A stretch of DNA of 64,000 nucleotides from Streptomyces sp. NBC_00568 (lineage in GTDB: Bacteria; Actinomycetota; Actinomycetes; Streptomycetales; Streptomycetaceae): contig NZ_JAPENW010000001.1 in assembly GCF_026341855.1 (NCBI RefSeq), forward strand, positions 2,905,001-2,969,000, in the 5' to 3' direction. Every line of letters begins with the position of its first letter. Position 1 is the first letter of the stretch. Positions 8,318 to 17,037 of the stretch are shown in pieces. The notes under the pieces were generated by a model. The model saw nothing but the letters and a program-made list of their open reading frames with translations, ran no database searches and was not told where the DNA came from. Position numbers and translations under genes: made by a program.

Positions 8318-8688
8318 TGGTCGGCCACCTGTCCGCTGATCAGCGGGAACCACACCAGCAGCAGGAGGCCGGAGAGGGCCGCCGGCACCCGGACGTAGAC
8401 CGTCCGGTCCCGGTGGCCGGCCGCGTCCAGCGACACCGCGACGGCCCGGTCCGCGCCGGCGTACAGCGGCACCAGCACCAGGTCGTGCAGCACCGCCGCG
8501 CCCACGAACCAGAGCGCCACCCCGAACCAGTCGTCCGCGAGCAGCCGCACCCCCGCGTAGGCGGCGAGCGCGAACGTGCAGGCCAGCAGCAGGAGTTGGA
8601 AGGGGCTGCCGATCAGGTCCCGGCCGAGGCGCCGCCGGGACGCCGGCCGCCGCGTCCCGGTCCGGTGTCGCCGTCCATTTCGTCGCAT
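8146..8688 (-). CDS. Small integral membrane protein coupled to the oxidoreductase
   Basis: 180 residues from ATG 8688, which shares its A with the oxidoreductase's stop (TGATG), so translation is coupled. Four hydrophobic segments: about residues 28-48, 53-78, 98-122 and 143-160; the N terminus is Arg-rich and probably cytoplasmic. No cofactor ligands stand out. Downstream partner of a cytochrome b/molybdopterin fusion, so it may be an accessory or anchor subunit; function otherwise unknown. Its 3' end overlaps the convergent methyltransferase gene. Confidence 0.75.
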   Translation of the reverse strand: MRRNGRRHRTGTRRPASRRRLGRDLIGSPFQLLLLACTFALAAYAGVRLLADDWFGVALWFVGAAVLHDLVLVPLYAGADRAVAVSLDAAGHRDRTVYVRVPAALSGLLLLVWFPLISGQVADHYRSAAALPGDTFLARWLLITAVLFAGSALVLLLRSLRASRPGPLRRATKERPPAAH

Positions 8689-9971
8689 CACAGATCTCCG
8701 AACGTCATCCGGGCCACCCACTTGGTGTTCAGCACGCCGGGCGCGGCGGGGACGATGACCCGCGCCGGGTAGCCGTGATCGGGGGTCAGGGCCTCGCCGT
8801 TGACGAACAGGGCGAGCAGCGAACGCGGATCACGCACCTGGTTGTCGCGCAGGGCGGCCATCCGGAACGCCCCGTGCCGCTGCAAGGACTCGACGAGCAC
8901 ATCGGGGGCCGCGTCCTCCTCGTATCCGACGAGCCCCGCCAGGTCCCGCAGCCGTACCCCCCGCCACCACTGGTCGGACGTCGACCAGCCCTCGACGCAG
9001 GCGATGGGCAACGCCGAGCTGTGAAGGGGCAGTCGGCGCAGTTCGGTGCGGCTCAGCCGGACCGTCCGCCCCTTCCCCGTGACGACCAGGCGCCAGGCCT
9101 CGTCGCTCGTCTCCGTGGCGGTGATGCCGCGTGAGGCGGCCGTCTTGTTGATCTGGAAGCCGGCGGGTCCCGAACCCGGTTCGGCGCCGCCGTGCGGGGT
9201 CAGCAGCGCCGTCTCCCGCAGCGGCCCGTCGAAGCTCCGGCCCGCCGAGGTGGCGGCCAGGAGCAGGGATCCTCCTCCGACGAAGGCGAGGGCCCCGCGC
9301 CGCGAGACGGTGGGCGGCAGCGGGTCCGGGGACACCGACTCGTCCTCGGGTCGGGCCGGTTCCCCCTCGCCGGGCAGCCGGCCCGCCTCACCCGGCGGCG
9401 GGCTCGGACGGCGGACGTGGCGCAGATTGCGCAGGGCCGTCGGCACCCGCAGGACCGCGTGCGTCACGAAGGCCGCGATGAACACCCAGGCTCCGTAGAA
9501 GTGCAGCGTGTAGAAGGAGCCGGGGAAGATGTAGTCGAGCTGGATGTTGAGCACGCCGGTGACGAACTCGAAGAGGGCGCCCCCGACCAGCAGCAGCAGC
9601 GAGAGCCGTTCCAGGGCGTGCGCGAGCGAGCGGGCCGGCGGCAGCGCGAACAGCTTCGGCACGACCGACCACAGCTTGGCCAGCAGGACGGGGATCAGCG
9701 CGAGGCCGAGCGTGACGTGGACACCCTGGGTGAGGCGGTACAGCCAGGGCGGATCGGTAGGCCAGGAGAAGAGGTAGAACCCGAGAAGCCCCTTGTCGGG
9801 GGTCTTGTCGTTCACCGGCGAGAGGTTCGGGTTGTAGGCGGCGTACGACAGGAGCCCGGTCACGAACAGCACCGTGATCCCGACGAGCAGCACGACACCG
9901 AGCACGGAGGTGAACCAGGGGCCGCGCAGCGGGCTGCGCCAGAACGCGGGTGAGGAGGGAGACCGTGGCAT
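8688..9971 (-). CDS. Membrane molybdopterin oxidoreductase: cytochrome b-like domain fused to sulfite-oxidase-like domain
   Basis: 427 residues. The first about 180 residues hold four to five membrane helices with spaced histidines (GVHVTLGL, FYTLHFYG, FVTHAVLR) that could bind heme, as in cytochrome b561-type anchors. After a Pro/Glu-rich linker with an SRRGAL segment, the C-terminal about 190 residues match the sulfite oxidase molybdopterin domain; ACVEGWS carries the expected Mo-ligand cysteine. A periplasm-facing Mo domain passing electrons to membrane heme is inferred, like MsrPQ in one chain. ATG 9971 is 6 nt from TACGGT (leaderless); divergent from the next gene. Confidence 0.8.
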   Translation of the reverse strand: MPRSPSSPAFWRSPLRGPWFTSVLGVVLLVGITVLFVTGLLSYAAYNPNLSPVNDKTPDKGLLGFYLFSWPTDPPWLYRLTQGVHVTLGLALIPVLLAKLWSVVPKLFALPPARSLAHALERLSLLLLVGGALFEFVTGVLNIQLDYIFPGSFYTLHFYGAWVFIAAFVTHAVLRVPTALRNLRHVRRPSPPPGEAGRLPGEGEPARPEDESVSPDPLPPTVSRRGALAFVGGGSLLLAATSAGRSFDGPLRETALLTPHGGAEPGSGPAGFQINKTAASRGITATETSDEAWRLVVTGKGRTVRLSRTELRRLPLHSSALPIACVEGWSTSDQWWRGVRLRDLAGLVGYEEDAAPDVLVESLQRHGAFRMAALRDNQVRDPRSLLALFVNGEALTPDHGYPARVIVPAAPGVLNTKWVARMTFGDL

Positions 9972-9977
9972 GCCCCG

Positions 9978-9983
9978 ACCGTA
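9978..9983 (-). promoter_or_regulatory. -10 box of the membrane oxidoreductase gene (leaderless)
   Basis: TACGGT on the minus strand, 6 nt before ATG 9971. Confidence 0.5.
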
Positions 9984-10072
9984 GGCCGGGGGCACCCCCC
10001 GAACGGGTTCTCAAACCATGACGAAACTCTGACGTCCACCTCAGTGGCGGCTCCTGCCCGAGCCCCCCGGCC

Positions 10073-10078
10073 TAGCGT
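10073..10078 (+). promoter_or_regulatory. -10 box of the polytopic membrane protein gene (leaderless)
   Basis: TAGCGT, 6 nt before GTG 10085, identical to the box of the epimerase gene at 1825. Confidence 0.55.
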
Positions 10079-10084
10079 GCGAGG

Positions 10085-11854
10085 GTGAACCGCGATCTCC
10101 CCCGCGATCTGCCTCGCGAGCACCCCAGAGACTCTCCCCGGGACGGGGCCCGGGCTCCTTCCCGGGCCCCGTCCCGGGCTCCTTCTCAGGGCCTACCGGG
10201 GGCTTCCTCCCGGGCCCTGTCGAAGATCCTTTCCCGGGCCCGCTCCCAGGCCCGTTCCCCGGACCTTTCCCGCGCGCTGCTGGGCGACCGGCACCGGGAC
10301 ATCCGCCGCGACCAGTCCGCGGCCCTGGCCGCCGCGCTGCTCGTCCTGACGGCGGCGGTCGTCGGCTATGCCATCGAGCACCGGGACGGCACCCTGTTCG
10401 TCAGCGCCGCGCCGCTGTACGGGCACTGGGGGCCGCATGTCGGGCCCGGCACCGCGGCCGCGATCGCCGTGGCCGTCGCCGTCGTGGCGTACGGGCCGCT
10501 CCTCGCCGCCCGGCTGTCCTGGCGACGGCTGCTGCCCGCCGTATGGGGCACGGCGACGGTGTGGACGTTCTCGCTCGCGCTGATCGACGGCTGGGAACGG
10601 GGCGTGGCCCGGCGTCTCACCACGCGCTACGAGTATCTCCAGGTCATCTCCCCGGTCGATCGCTTCCATGACATCCCGGCCGCCCTGCGGGACTTCACCC
10701 ACCACATCCTGTTGCACTCCCCCGACCACTGGCCCCCGCACATCGCCGGACATCCGCCGGCGGCCACCCTCACCTTCGTCCTCCTCGACCGGATCGGGCT
10801 GGGCGGCGGGGCCTGGGCGGGCGTGTGGTGCGTCACCGTCGGGGCGACGGCGGCGGTGGCGGTGCTCGTCACCGTGCGCGTGCTCGCCGGGGAGGCCCTG
10901 GCCCGACGCACCGCGCCCTTCCTCGTCCTCGCCCCGGCGGCCGTGTGGATGGGCACCTCCGCGGACGGCTACTTCGCGGCGGTCGCCGCCTGGGCCCTCG
11001 CCCTGCTGGCCCTCGCGGTCACGGGACACCGGCCGCGGACGACCGGCCTCGCCTCCGGGCTCCTCCTCGGCCTCACCGCGTATCTCTCGTACGGGCTGAC
11101 CCTGATCGCCGTGATCGCCGGCGCCGTTCTGCCGCTCGGACGCCGGTCCCGGCTCCGCCCGCTGCCGTACGTCCTGGCCGGACTCACCGTCGTACCGGTG
11201 GTGTTCACGCTGCTCGGCTTCAACTGGTGGGAGGCCTATCGCGTGTTGGTCACCCGCTACTACGAAGGGGCGGGCGGGATCCGGCCGTACGGCTACTGGG
11301 TGTGGGCGAATCTCGCCTGCACGGTGCTGATCGTGGGACCGGCGACCGTGGCGGGACTGCGGAGGGCGGGGGCGGCGGTCCTGCGCATCGGGGCGGGCCT
11401 CGCCCCCCGGAGTCGCACCGCGCGGGAACACCTTCCCGGGACCGAGCGCGAACACCCTCCCGGCACCGCGCAGGAACTCCTCCCCGGCACGGAGCCGGGC
11501 GCGGAGCCGGGCGCGGAGCCGGGCGCGGAGCCGGGCGCGGAGCCGGGCGCGGAGCCGGGCGCGGAGCCGGGCGCGGAGCCGGATTCCGGCGTGGCCGACG
11601 CAGGCGTTCGCCCCGCCCTTCACCCCGGCCTCGGCACCGCCCCCCGGCTCGCCGTCCTCGTCATCGCGGCCCTGCTCGCCCTGCTCGTTGCCGATCTCTC
11701 CGGCATGAGCAAGGCGGAGACCGAACGCATCTGGCTGCCGTTCGCGCTGTGGATGCTCCCGGCGGCGGCGTTCCTTCCCCGGCCGCGCGCCTGGCTCGTC
11801 GCCCAGGCCACGCTGGCCCTGCTCCTCAACCACCTTCTGCTGACGGGCTGGTGA
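10085..11854 (+). CDS. Polytopic membrane protein, GT-C glycosyltransferase-like
   Basis: 589 residues. An N-terminal about 70 residues of Arg/Pro/Ser repeats (RDLPRDLPRE, RAPSRAPSRAPS) is followed by about ten membrane helices. The first external loops hold RFHDIPAAL and HIAGHPPAA, acidic/aromatic loop motifs of the sort seen in GT-C mannosyl/arabinosyl transferases that use polyprenyl-phosphate sugars. Before the last three helices is a cytoplasmic loop with about seven EPGA repeats encoded by a perfect 12-bp minisatellite. The specific donor is unknown; nearby GT2 and epimerase genes support a glycan role. Confidence 0.7.
   Translation: MNRDLPRDLPREHPRDSPRDGARAPSRAPSRAPSQGLPGASSRALSKILSRARSQARSPDLSRALLGDRHRDIRRDQSAALAAALLVLTAAVVGYAIEHRDGTLFVSAAPLYGHWGPHVGPGTAAAIAVAVAVVAYGPLLAARLSWRRLLPAVWGTATVWTFSLALIDGWERGVARRLTTRYEYLQVISPVDRFHDIPAALRDFTHHILLHSPDHWPPHIAGHPPAATLTFVLLDRIGLGGGAWAGVWCVTVGATAAVAVLVTVRVLAGEALARRTAPFLVLAPAAVWMGTSADGYFAAVAAWALALLALAVTGHRPRTTGLASGLLLGLTAYLSYGLTLIAVIAGAVLPLGRRSRLRPLPYVLAGLTVVPVVFTLLGFNWWEAYRVLVTRYYEGAGGIRPYGYWVWANLACTVLIVGPATVAGLRRAGAAVLRIGAGLAPRSRTAREHLPGTEREHPPGTAQELLPGTEPGAEPGAEPGAEPGAEPGAEPGAEPGAEPDSGVADAGVRPALHPGLGTAPRLAVLVIAALLALLVADLSGMSKAETERIWLPFALWMLPAAAFLPRPRAWLVAQATLALLLNHLLLTGW
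11491..11582. repeat. 12-bp minisatellite (GGAGCCGGGCGC)
   Basis: Over seven perfect tandem units in frame, encoding Glu-Pro-Gly-Ala. Perfect identity at the DNA level indicates recent expansion or slippage. Confidence 0.95.
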
Positions 11855-11859
11855 GCGTG

Positions 11860-11889
11860 GGGCCGGCCCCGGGCGCTCCGGGCCGGCCC
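11860..11889. terminator. Hairpin between convergent genes
   Basis: GGGCCGGCCC repeated as a stem with a 10-nt loop, 5 nt after the stop of the membrane protein and 16 nt from the ThrE stop on the other strand. No T tract. Confidence 0.5.
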
Positions 11890-11905
11890 GCGGCCGATCG
11901 CCTGC

Positions 11906-13171
11906 TCACGTCGACGAAGTCGAGGGTCGAGCCGGCCGTGCCCCCGCCGGCTGGGCGAGGGTCGCTCCGAAGACCAGGCCGACGGCGATGGCGGTGACGA
12001 TCGTGACGAGTTTCAGCAGGTCGTGGAAGCCCTCGATGACATAGCCGCCGGCCAGGGTGGTCAGGCCCCGCATGCCGAGGGAGCCGACGGTGAGGGTGAA
12101 GAAGCCGGGCAGGAGCAGCACGAGCCGGGGTGGCTGGTCCGGCCGGAGCGTCAGCCGGGTCGCGACGGCGGCCAGGACGGCTGCCGCGACGAACGTTCCG
12201 CCGGTCTCTCCGATCGCCTTGGTGGCCAGGGACTGCACGCCCACGGTCACGTACACCAGGACGAGCAGGGGCAGCAGCAGCCGGAAGGGGATGGCGAACG
12301 CCAGCAGCGTGCCGACGGTGAAGACGATCCAGCTCAGGAAGAGGGCCCAGCGCGGCAGATCGGACGCGGCGGCGATGTCGAAGAGGGCGCGAGTGGAGGT
12401 GCCCGTGAGATACAGGCCCAGCAGGACGCCGACGTAGAGCTGGACGAGGAGGAAGGCCGCGTAGACGAGACGGATGGCGCCGGTGGTGATGTAGCCGGCG
12501 GCGAGTTCGGCCGCCGCAGCGCTCAGATAGTCGCCGGGGACGAAGAAGAAGAGCGCGGGCAGCATCAGCAGGACGGGACCGCCGTGCGCCGTGTCGCGGG
12601 CGAACACCTCGACGGTGACCACGGAGACGGCCGTCGACACGACCAGCGGGAGCACCGTGCCGAACCGGGGGACCCGGTCCGCCGCGACGGCCAGTGCGGC
12701 GGCGACGGTGCCGAGGACCGCGGTGGCGCCCACCTCGTACCACGTGGCCTGCATCAACGGCGCGAAACCCAGCGTGAAGAGCACGATGCCCAGCAGCTTG
12801 AGCCACCACGGATAGGGCGGCGGGGACGCCTCGATCGCGGCCAGCCGCCGGTCCGCCTCCGCCACGCCGATCCGCCCCGCCCGCACATCCTGGACGAGGG
12901 GTTTGACGGCGACCACCTGATCGAGCCGGAAGACCTCGGGGAAGCCCCGCAGGGTCACCGTCCGGGGGGTGTGGCCGCGGGTGTGGACGGTCAGCGCCGC
13001 GCCGTCCGGTACGAGGAGGACGGAGGCATCGGCGCCCAGCGCGCGTGCGGTGTCCCGGACGGTGCGTTCGATGAGGACGGCGCCCTCGCCGCTGGATCGC
13101 AGCATCAGCCCGGTCAACCGGGTGAGGAACGCGGCGACTTCGTCCGGGGCGGCCACCGTGTCCGGCTTCAT
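11906..13171 (-). CDS. Threonine/serine exporter family (ThrE-like, DUF1212 + DUF3815)
   Basis: 421 residues from ATG 13171, with GAGGGGAGG 6 nt upstream. The N-terminal about 140 residues are the soluble DUF1212 part (LMLRSSGEGAVLIERTVRD; later ADRRLAAIEASPPPYP), followed by about ten membrane helices in two five-helix halves, the ThrE arrangement of Corynebacterium. Predicted to export threonine, serine or a small organic acid by proton exchange. Convergent with the preceding gene; the 450-nt upstream gap is filled by repeats. Confidence 0.85.
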   Translation of the reverse strand: MKPDTVAAPDEVAAFLTRLTGLMLRSSGEGAVLIERTVRDTARALGADASVLLVPDGAALTVHTRGHTPRTVTLRGFPEVFRLDQVVAVKPLVQDVRAGRIGVAEADRRLAAIEASPPPYPWWLKLLGIVLFTLGFAPLMQATWYEVGATAVLGTVAAALAVAADRVPRFGTVLPLVVSTAVSVVTVEVFARDTAHGGPVLLMLPALFFFVPGDYLSAAAAELAAGYITTGAIRLVYAAFLLVQLYVGVLLGLYLTGTSTRALFDIAAASDLPRWALFLSWIVFTVGTLLAFAIPFRLLLPLLVLVYVTVGVQSLATKAIGETGGTFVAAAVLAAVATRLTLRPDQPPRLVLLLPGFFTLTVGSLGMRGLTTLAGGYVIEGFHDLLKLVTIVTAIAVGLVFGATLAQPAGARPARPSTSST

Positions 13172-13480
13172 CGGCCGCCTCCCCTCGACTGCCCTGGACG
13201 CCTGTCCCGACACCCGCCGGGACGGCCGCGCGGGGGCCACCACCAGCGTGCCGGGCACTCCGCTCCCACGGCGAGCGAAGCGGTCCGAACGGGTGAGGAG
13301 CGGAGAGACGAAGGGCACGGAAGAGAGCCCGCCCACCCGCCGTACCCGAGCCGGAGGGAGCGGAGGGAGCCCGCCGACCTGGTCCGCACCCGAGCCGAAG
13401 GAACGGGACGGAACCCGCTCACCCGCCGCACCCAGGCCGGGGGAAGCGGAAGGGAGCTCGCTCAGCGCCACGCGCCGTCA
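13172..13480. repeat. Degenerate repeats upstream of the exporter
   Basis: Loose copies of GAGCCGGAGGGAGCGGAGGG and CCCGCTCACCCGCCGCACCC. No credible gene. Confidence 0.4.
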
Positions 13481-13590
13481 CTCACCCGGACGGCTCACCG
13501 GCCGCGCGCCCCGGCTCACCCGGACGGCTCACCCGCCGCGCGCCCCGGCTCACCCGGACGGCTGACCCGCCGCGCGCCGACGCTCACCCG
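13481..13590. repeat. 34-bp tandem repeat, 3.2 copies
   Basis: Units begin CTCACCCGGACGGCT and end in CGCGCGCCCCGG at 13481, 13515 and 13549, then a partial copy. It lies between the divergent exporter and permease genes. Confidence 0.9.
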
Positions 13591-13639
13591 CCCGAAGGCT
13601 TGGCTCATCGCTTTCGACCCATGAACAGGGAGGGGTCCG

Positions 13640-15109
13640 ATGAGCTCGATGGACATGCCCGCGGACGCGCCACGGCCGGCGGCACGGACCGCGCCGGCCG
13701 TGATCCCGGCGGCGCCGAGACTCACCTGGCTGACGCTGGCGCTGATGACGACGGCGTCGGTGGCGAGTCTGCGGGCCGCTCCCACCATGGCGGTGTACGG
13801 GCTGGCCTGCGTGTTCCTCTACCTGGTCCCGGCGATCGTGTTCCTGCTGCCGACCGCCCTGGTCTCCGCGGAGCTCGCCTCCGGCTGGAACGGCGGCGTC
13901 TACCGCTGGGTGAGCGAGGGCCTGTCCAAGCCGCTCGGCTTCCTCGCCGTGTGGTGCCAGTTCGCGATGACGATCTTCTACTACCCGAGCCTGCTGGCCT
14001 TCGTGGCGAGCACCCTCGCGTACGTCATCGATCCGGCCCTCGCCTCCAGCGGCCTCTACACCGCGATCGTGATCATGGTCCTGTACTGGACCGGCGTCTG
14101 GGTCTCCTCCCGCGGCACCAAGGCCCTGGCGGGACTGTCCAGTTGGGGCCTGGTCATCGGCACCCTCGTGCCCGGCACGATCCTCGTCGTGCTCGGCATG
14201 GTCTTCCTGGCCCAGGGCAACCCCTCGGCCGCGCCGATGACCGCCAGCCACCTGCTGCCGCAGTGGGCCGGACTGGCCAGCCTCGTGCTGATCGTCAACA
14301 ACTTCCTCTCGTACTCCGGCATGGAGATGAACGCCGTCCATGTGTCGTCGCTGAAGAACCCGGCGAAGGAGTACCCGAAGTCGATGTTCCTGGCCATGGG
14401 CCTGGTACTGATGATCTTCATCCTGCCCGCGCTGGCCATCAGCTGGGTGGTGCCCGCCAACCAGACCAGCCTCACCGCCGGTGTGATGCAGGCGTTCGAC
14501 GCGTTCTTCTCGTACTTCGACATCGGCTGGATGACACCGATCGCGGCGGTCATGCTGATCTCCGCGTCGCTGGCCGGCATGCTCACCTGGCTCGCCGGAC
14601 CGTCCAAGGGTCTGCTGGAGATCTCCCGCAGCGAGGGCTATCTGCCGCCTTTCCTGCAGCAGTTGAACCGGTTCGGCGTCCAGCAGAACATCCTCGTGAC
14701 CCAGGGTGTCGTGACCACGGTGATCGCGCTGGCCTACGCGTTCATCCCGAACGTCTCCAACGTGTACTGGATTTTCTCGACGATCACCACGCAGGTGTAT
14801 CTCATCGTCTATCTGCTGATGTTCGTCGCGGCGATGCGCCTGCGGAAGAACCAGCCCGACCACCCGCGCGGCTACCGCGTCCCCGCCCTCAACGTGATGT
14901 GCGTCGTCGGTCTGCTGGCCTCGGCCGCGGCCATGATCATCGGTTTCGTACCGCCCTCGCAGTTCGGCGGCGGCAGCGTGCTGGTGTACGTCGTCATCAT
15001 CGGCAGCGGTCTGGGCATCCTCGGCCTGCTGATCCCATGGGCCTTCCTGAAGTTCCGCAAGCCCAGCTGGCAGACGGAAGCCGCGCGCGAGGAGGAGGCG
15101 GGCGCATGA
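13640..15109 (+). CDS. APC-superfamily amino acid permease
   Basis: 489 residues with twelve predicted membrane helices, beginning after a Pro/Ala-rich cytoplasmic tail. The segment GWNGGVYRWVSEGLSKPLGF is the helix 2-3 region of the glutamate:GABA antiporter branch, and LTWLAGPSKGLLEISRSEG resembles that subgroup's helix 8 loop. AGGGAGGGG lies 5-6 nt before the ATG. ATGA overlap with the next gene; the three-gene operon (permease, small anchored protein, M20 peptidase) suggests uptake and cleavage of a dipeptide or modified amino acid. Confidence 0.9.
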   Translation: MSSMDMPADAPRPAARTAPAVIPAAPRLTWLTLALMTTASVASLRAAPTMAVYGLACVFLYLVPAIVFLLPTALVSAELASGWNGGVYRWVSEGLSKPLGFLAVWCQFAMTIFYYPSLLAFVASTLAYVIDPALASSGLYTAIVIMVLYWTGVWVSSRGTKALAGLSSWGLVIGTLVPGTILVVLGMVFLAQGNPSAAPMTASHLLPQWAGLASLVLIVNNFLSYSGMEMNAVHVSSLKNPAKEYPKSMFLAMGLVLMIFILPALAISWVVPANQTSLTAGVMQAFDAFFSYFDIGWMTPIAAVMLISASLAGMLTWLAGPSKGLLEISRSEGYLPPFLQQLNRFGVQQNILVTQGVVTTVIALAYAFIPNVSNVYWIFSTITTQVYLIVYLLMFVAAMRLRKNQPDHPRGYRVPALNVMCVVGLLASAAAMIIGFVPPSQFGGGSVLVYVVIIGSGLGILGLLIPWAFLKFRKPSWQTEAAREEEAGA

Positions 15110-15543
15110 GTCCCACCCGGTTCGCATCCGAGCACAAGTGGATCTACATCGGCGCGATCGTCGTGCTGCTCACGTTCGTCGTGATCGGACTCGTGCGCTA
15201 CGCGACCATCACGGCGAACAGCAAGGCCGTGAGCAAGGCCAACGAACTCGCCGACGCCGCCGAGGCGGCCGGCCTTCCCCGCCCCGACACCGACCTGATC
15301 GCGGGCCTCCTGGGCACCGACGGCGGCCTGGTCTGCGACGACCCCGCCAGCGCCCTCAAGTCGGCCCTGTGGAAGATCAACGTGTCGAACGGGGCCGCGT
15401 TCGTCGGCCAGCGGCCCGTCATCGGCGACGGCAGGGCCCTCAAGGCGGAGGCCACGATCCTGAAGATCTACTGCCCGGAGAAGCTGGACAAGATCCAGGA
15501 CAAGCTCGACGACCTGAAGACCGACGACACGGTGAGGCGGTGA
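15106..15543 (+). CDS. Small membrane-anchored hypothetical protein
   Basis: 145 residues. A short N terminus, one membrane helix (about 12-30) and an outward-facing domain of about 110 residues, Lys/Asp-rich at its end. Two cysteines (LVCDDPAS and KIYCPEKL) could form a disulfide. No known domain recognised. The ATGA overlap with the permease and GTGA overlap with the peptidase show tight translational coupling, so it is probably a partner of one or both. Confidence 0.8.
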   Translation: MSPTRFASEHKWIYIGAIVVLLTFVVIGLVRYATITANSKAVSKANELADAAEAAGLPRPDTDLIAGLLGTDGGLVCDDPASALKSALWKINVSNGAAFVGQRPVIGDGRALKAEATILKIYCPEKLDKIQDKLDDLKTDDTVRR

Positions 15544-16904
15544 CCGTGTCCGAACTCGCCGCGAAGGTCGCCGCGTTGATGGGGCGCGCCAAGACGGACC
15601 TGGCCGAGCTGGTCGCCATCCCGTCCGTGGCCGACCCGCGCCAGTACCCGCCCGAGGAATGCCACCGGGCCGCGCAGTGGGTGGCCGACGCCTTCACCGA
15701 GGCGGGGCTGCGCGACGTCCACCTCGCCGAGACGCCCGACGGGAGCCACGCCGTCATCGGCCACCGCCCGCCGCCGCCCGGCGCCCCCACCGTCCTGCTC
15801 TACTGCCACTACGACGTGCAGCCGCCGCTGGACGACGCCGCCTGGACCACCCCGCCCTTCACCCTCACCGAGCGCGACGGCCGCTGGTACGGGCGCGGCA
15901 CCGCGGACTGCAAGGGCAACATCGTGATGCACCTGACCGCTCTGCGGGCGCTCGGCGACGAGATCCCGGTCGGCCTGAAGTTCGTCGCCGAGGGATCGGA
16001 GGAGCAGGGCACGGGCGGTCTGGAGCAGTACGTGGCCCAGCACCCGGAACAGTTCCTGGCCGACGCGCTGCTGGTGTGCGACACCGGCAACGCGGAGGTC
16101 GGCACGGGCACCGCCACCATCACCCTGCGCGGCCTCGCCAATGTCGTCGTCACCGTCGACACGCTGGCCGGAGAGGTGCACTCGGGCATGTTCGGCGGCC
16201 CCGCCCCGGACGCGCTCGCCGCGCTGATCCAGATCCTCGCCACCCTGCGCGACCCGGTCACCGGCGCCACCCGCGTCAACGACCTGGACTGCGAAGGAGG
16301 TTGGGAGGGTGTCGGCTACGACGAGGAGCAGTTCCGCGCGGACGCCGGGGTGCTGGACGGCGTCCGGCTCACCGGAACCGGCACGGTCGCCGACCGGCTG
16401 TGGGCCCGCCCCGCCGTCACCGTCCTCGGCATCGACTGCCCTCCCGTGGTCGGCTCAGCCGCCGCCGTCCCGGCCACCGCACGGGCCCGGGTGAGCCTGC
16501 GCGTCCCGCCCGGCACGGACCCGGTGGCGGCCCGTGCGGCCCTCACGCGGCACCTCACCGGGGCCGCGCCCTGGGGAGCGCGGGTCACCGTCGAGGACGA
16601 GAGCGCCGGCGCCCCCTTCCGGGCGGCCACCGACGGCCCCGCCTACAGTGCCCTCGGCCGCGCGATGAGCGAGGTCTACGGCAAGCCGATGGCCTTCCTC
16701 GGCCAGGGCGGCTCCATCCCGCTGTGCAACGTCCTCGCCGAGACCTACCCGCGCGCCGAGATCGTCCTCATGGGCGTGGAGGAACCCCGCTGCCTCATCC
16801 ACGCGCCCAACGAGAGCGTCGACCCGGCCGAGATCGAGCACATGGCGCAGGTCGAGGCGCTCTTCCTGCGCGCCTACGCGGCCGCCGGGGGCCACGGCGG
16901 CTGA
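15540..16904 (+). CDS. M20-family metallodipeptidase
   Basis: 454 residues. Zinc ligands and catalytic residues of the M20 fold are visible in order: His in CHYDVQPP, Asp in GRGTADCKGN, Glu-Glu in EGSEEQGTGG, Asp in VCDTGN, and His in LIHAPNES near the C terminus. The dimerization domain lies at about 190-320. The first GTG overlaps the preceding stop; a second GTG two codons on is an alternative. No signal peptide, so a cytoplasmic dipeptidase (carnosinase/PepV-like), acting on what the linked permease imports is a reasonable inference. Confidence 0.9.
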   Translation: MTVSELAAKVAALMGRAKTDLAELVAIPSVADPRQYPPEECHRAAQWVADAFTEAGLRDVHLAETPDGSHAVIGHRPPPPGAPTVLLYCHYDVQPPLDDAAWTTPPFTLTERDGRWYGRGTADCKGNIVMHLTALRALGDEIPVGLKFVAEGSEEQGTGGLEQYVAQHPEQFLADALLVCDTGNAEVGTGTATITLRGLANVVVTVDTLAGEVHSGMFGGPAPDALAALIQILATLRDPVTGATRVNDLDCEGGWEGVGYDEEQFRADAGVLDGVRLTGTGTVADRLWARPAVTVLGIDCPPVVGSAAAVPATARARVSLRVPPGTDPVAARAALTRHLTGAAPWGARVTVEDESAGAPFRAATDGPAYSALGRAMSEVYGKPMAFLGQGGSIPLCNVLAETYPRAEIVLMGVEEPRCLIHAPNESVDPAEIEHMAQVEALFLRAYAAAGGHGG

Positions 16905-16932
16905 CCCCGGCACGGCCCCACCCCGCGGGATC

Positions 16933-17000
16933 GCGGCCGTCGCCGTACGGCCGTGACCCGCGTACGGCCGTGACCCCGCGTACGGCCGTGATCCGCATAC
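16933..17000. repeat. 18-bp tandem repeat between convergent genes
   Basis: Four imperfect units of CGTACGGCCGTGACCCG; each contains the palindrome CGGCCG. Could act as a weak bidirectional hairpin series. Confidence 0.8.
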
Positions 17001-17037
17001 TGCCGCGATCCCCCGCTTCGGGCTGCGCGCGAACCCC

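Noticed and set aside
1838..12000. A secondary-metabolite cluster (epimerase, glycosyltransferase, methyltransferases)
   Set aside because: No core biosynthetic enzyme (PKS, NRPS, terpene synthase, RiPP enzyme) is present; the set fits glycan decoration.
13481..13590. CRISPR or attachment-site array
   Set aside because: Contiguous 34-bp copies without spacers, no cas genes or integrase.
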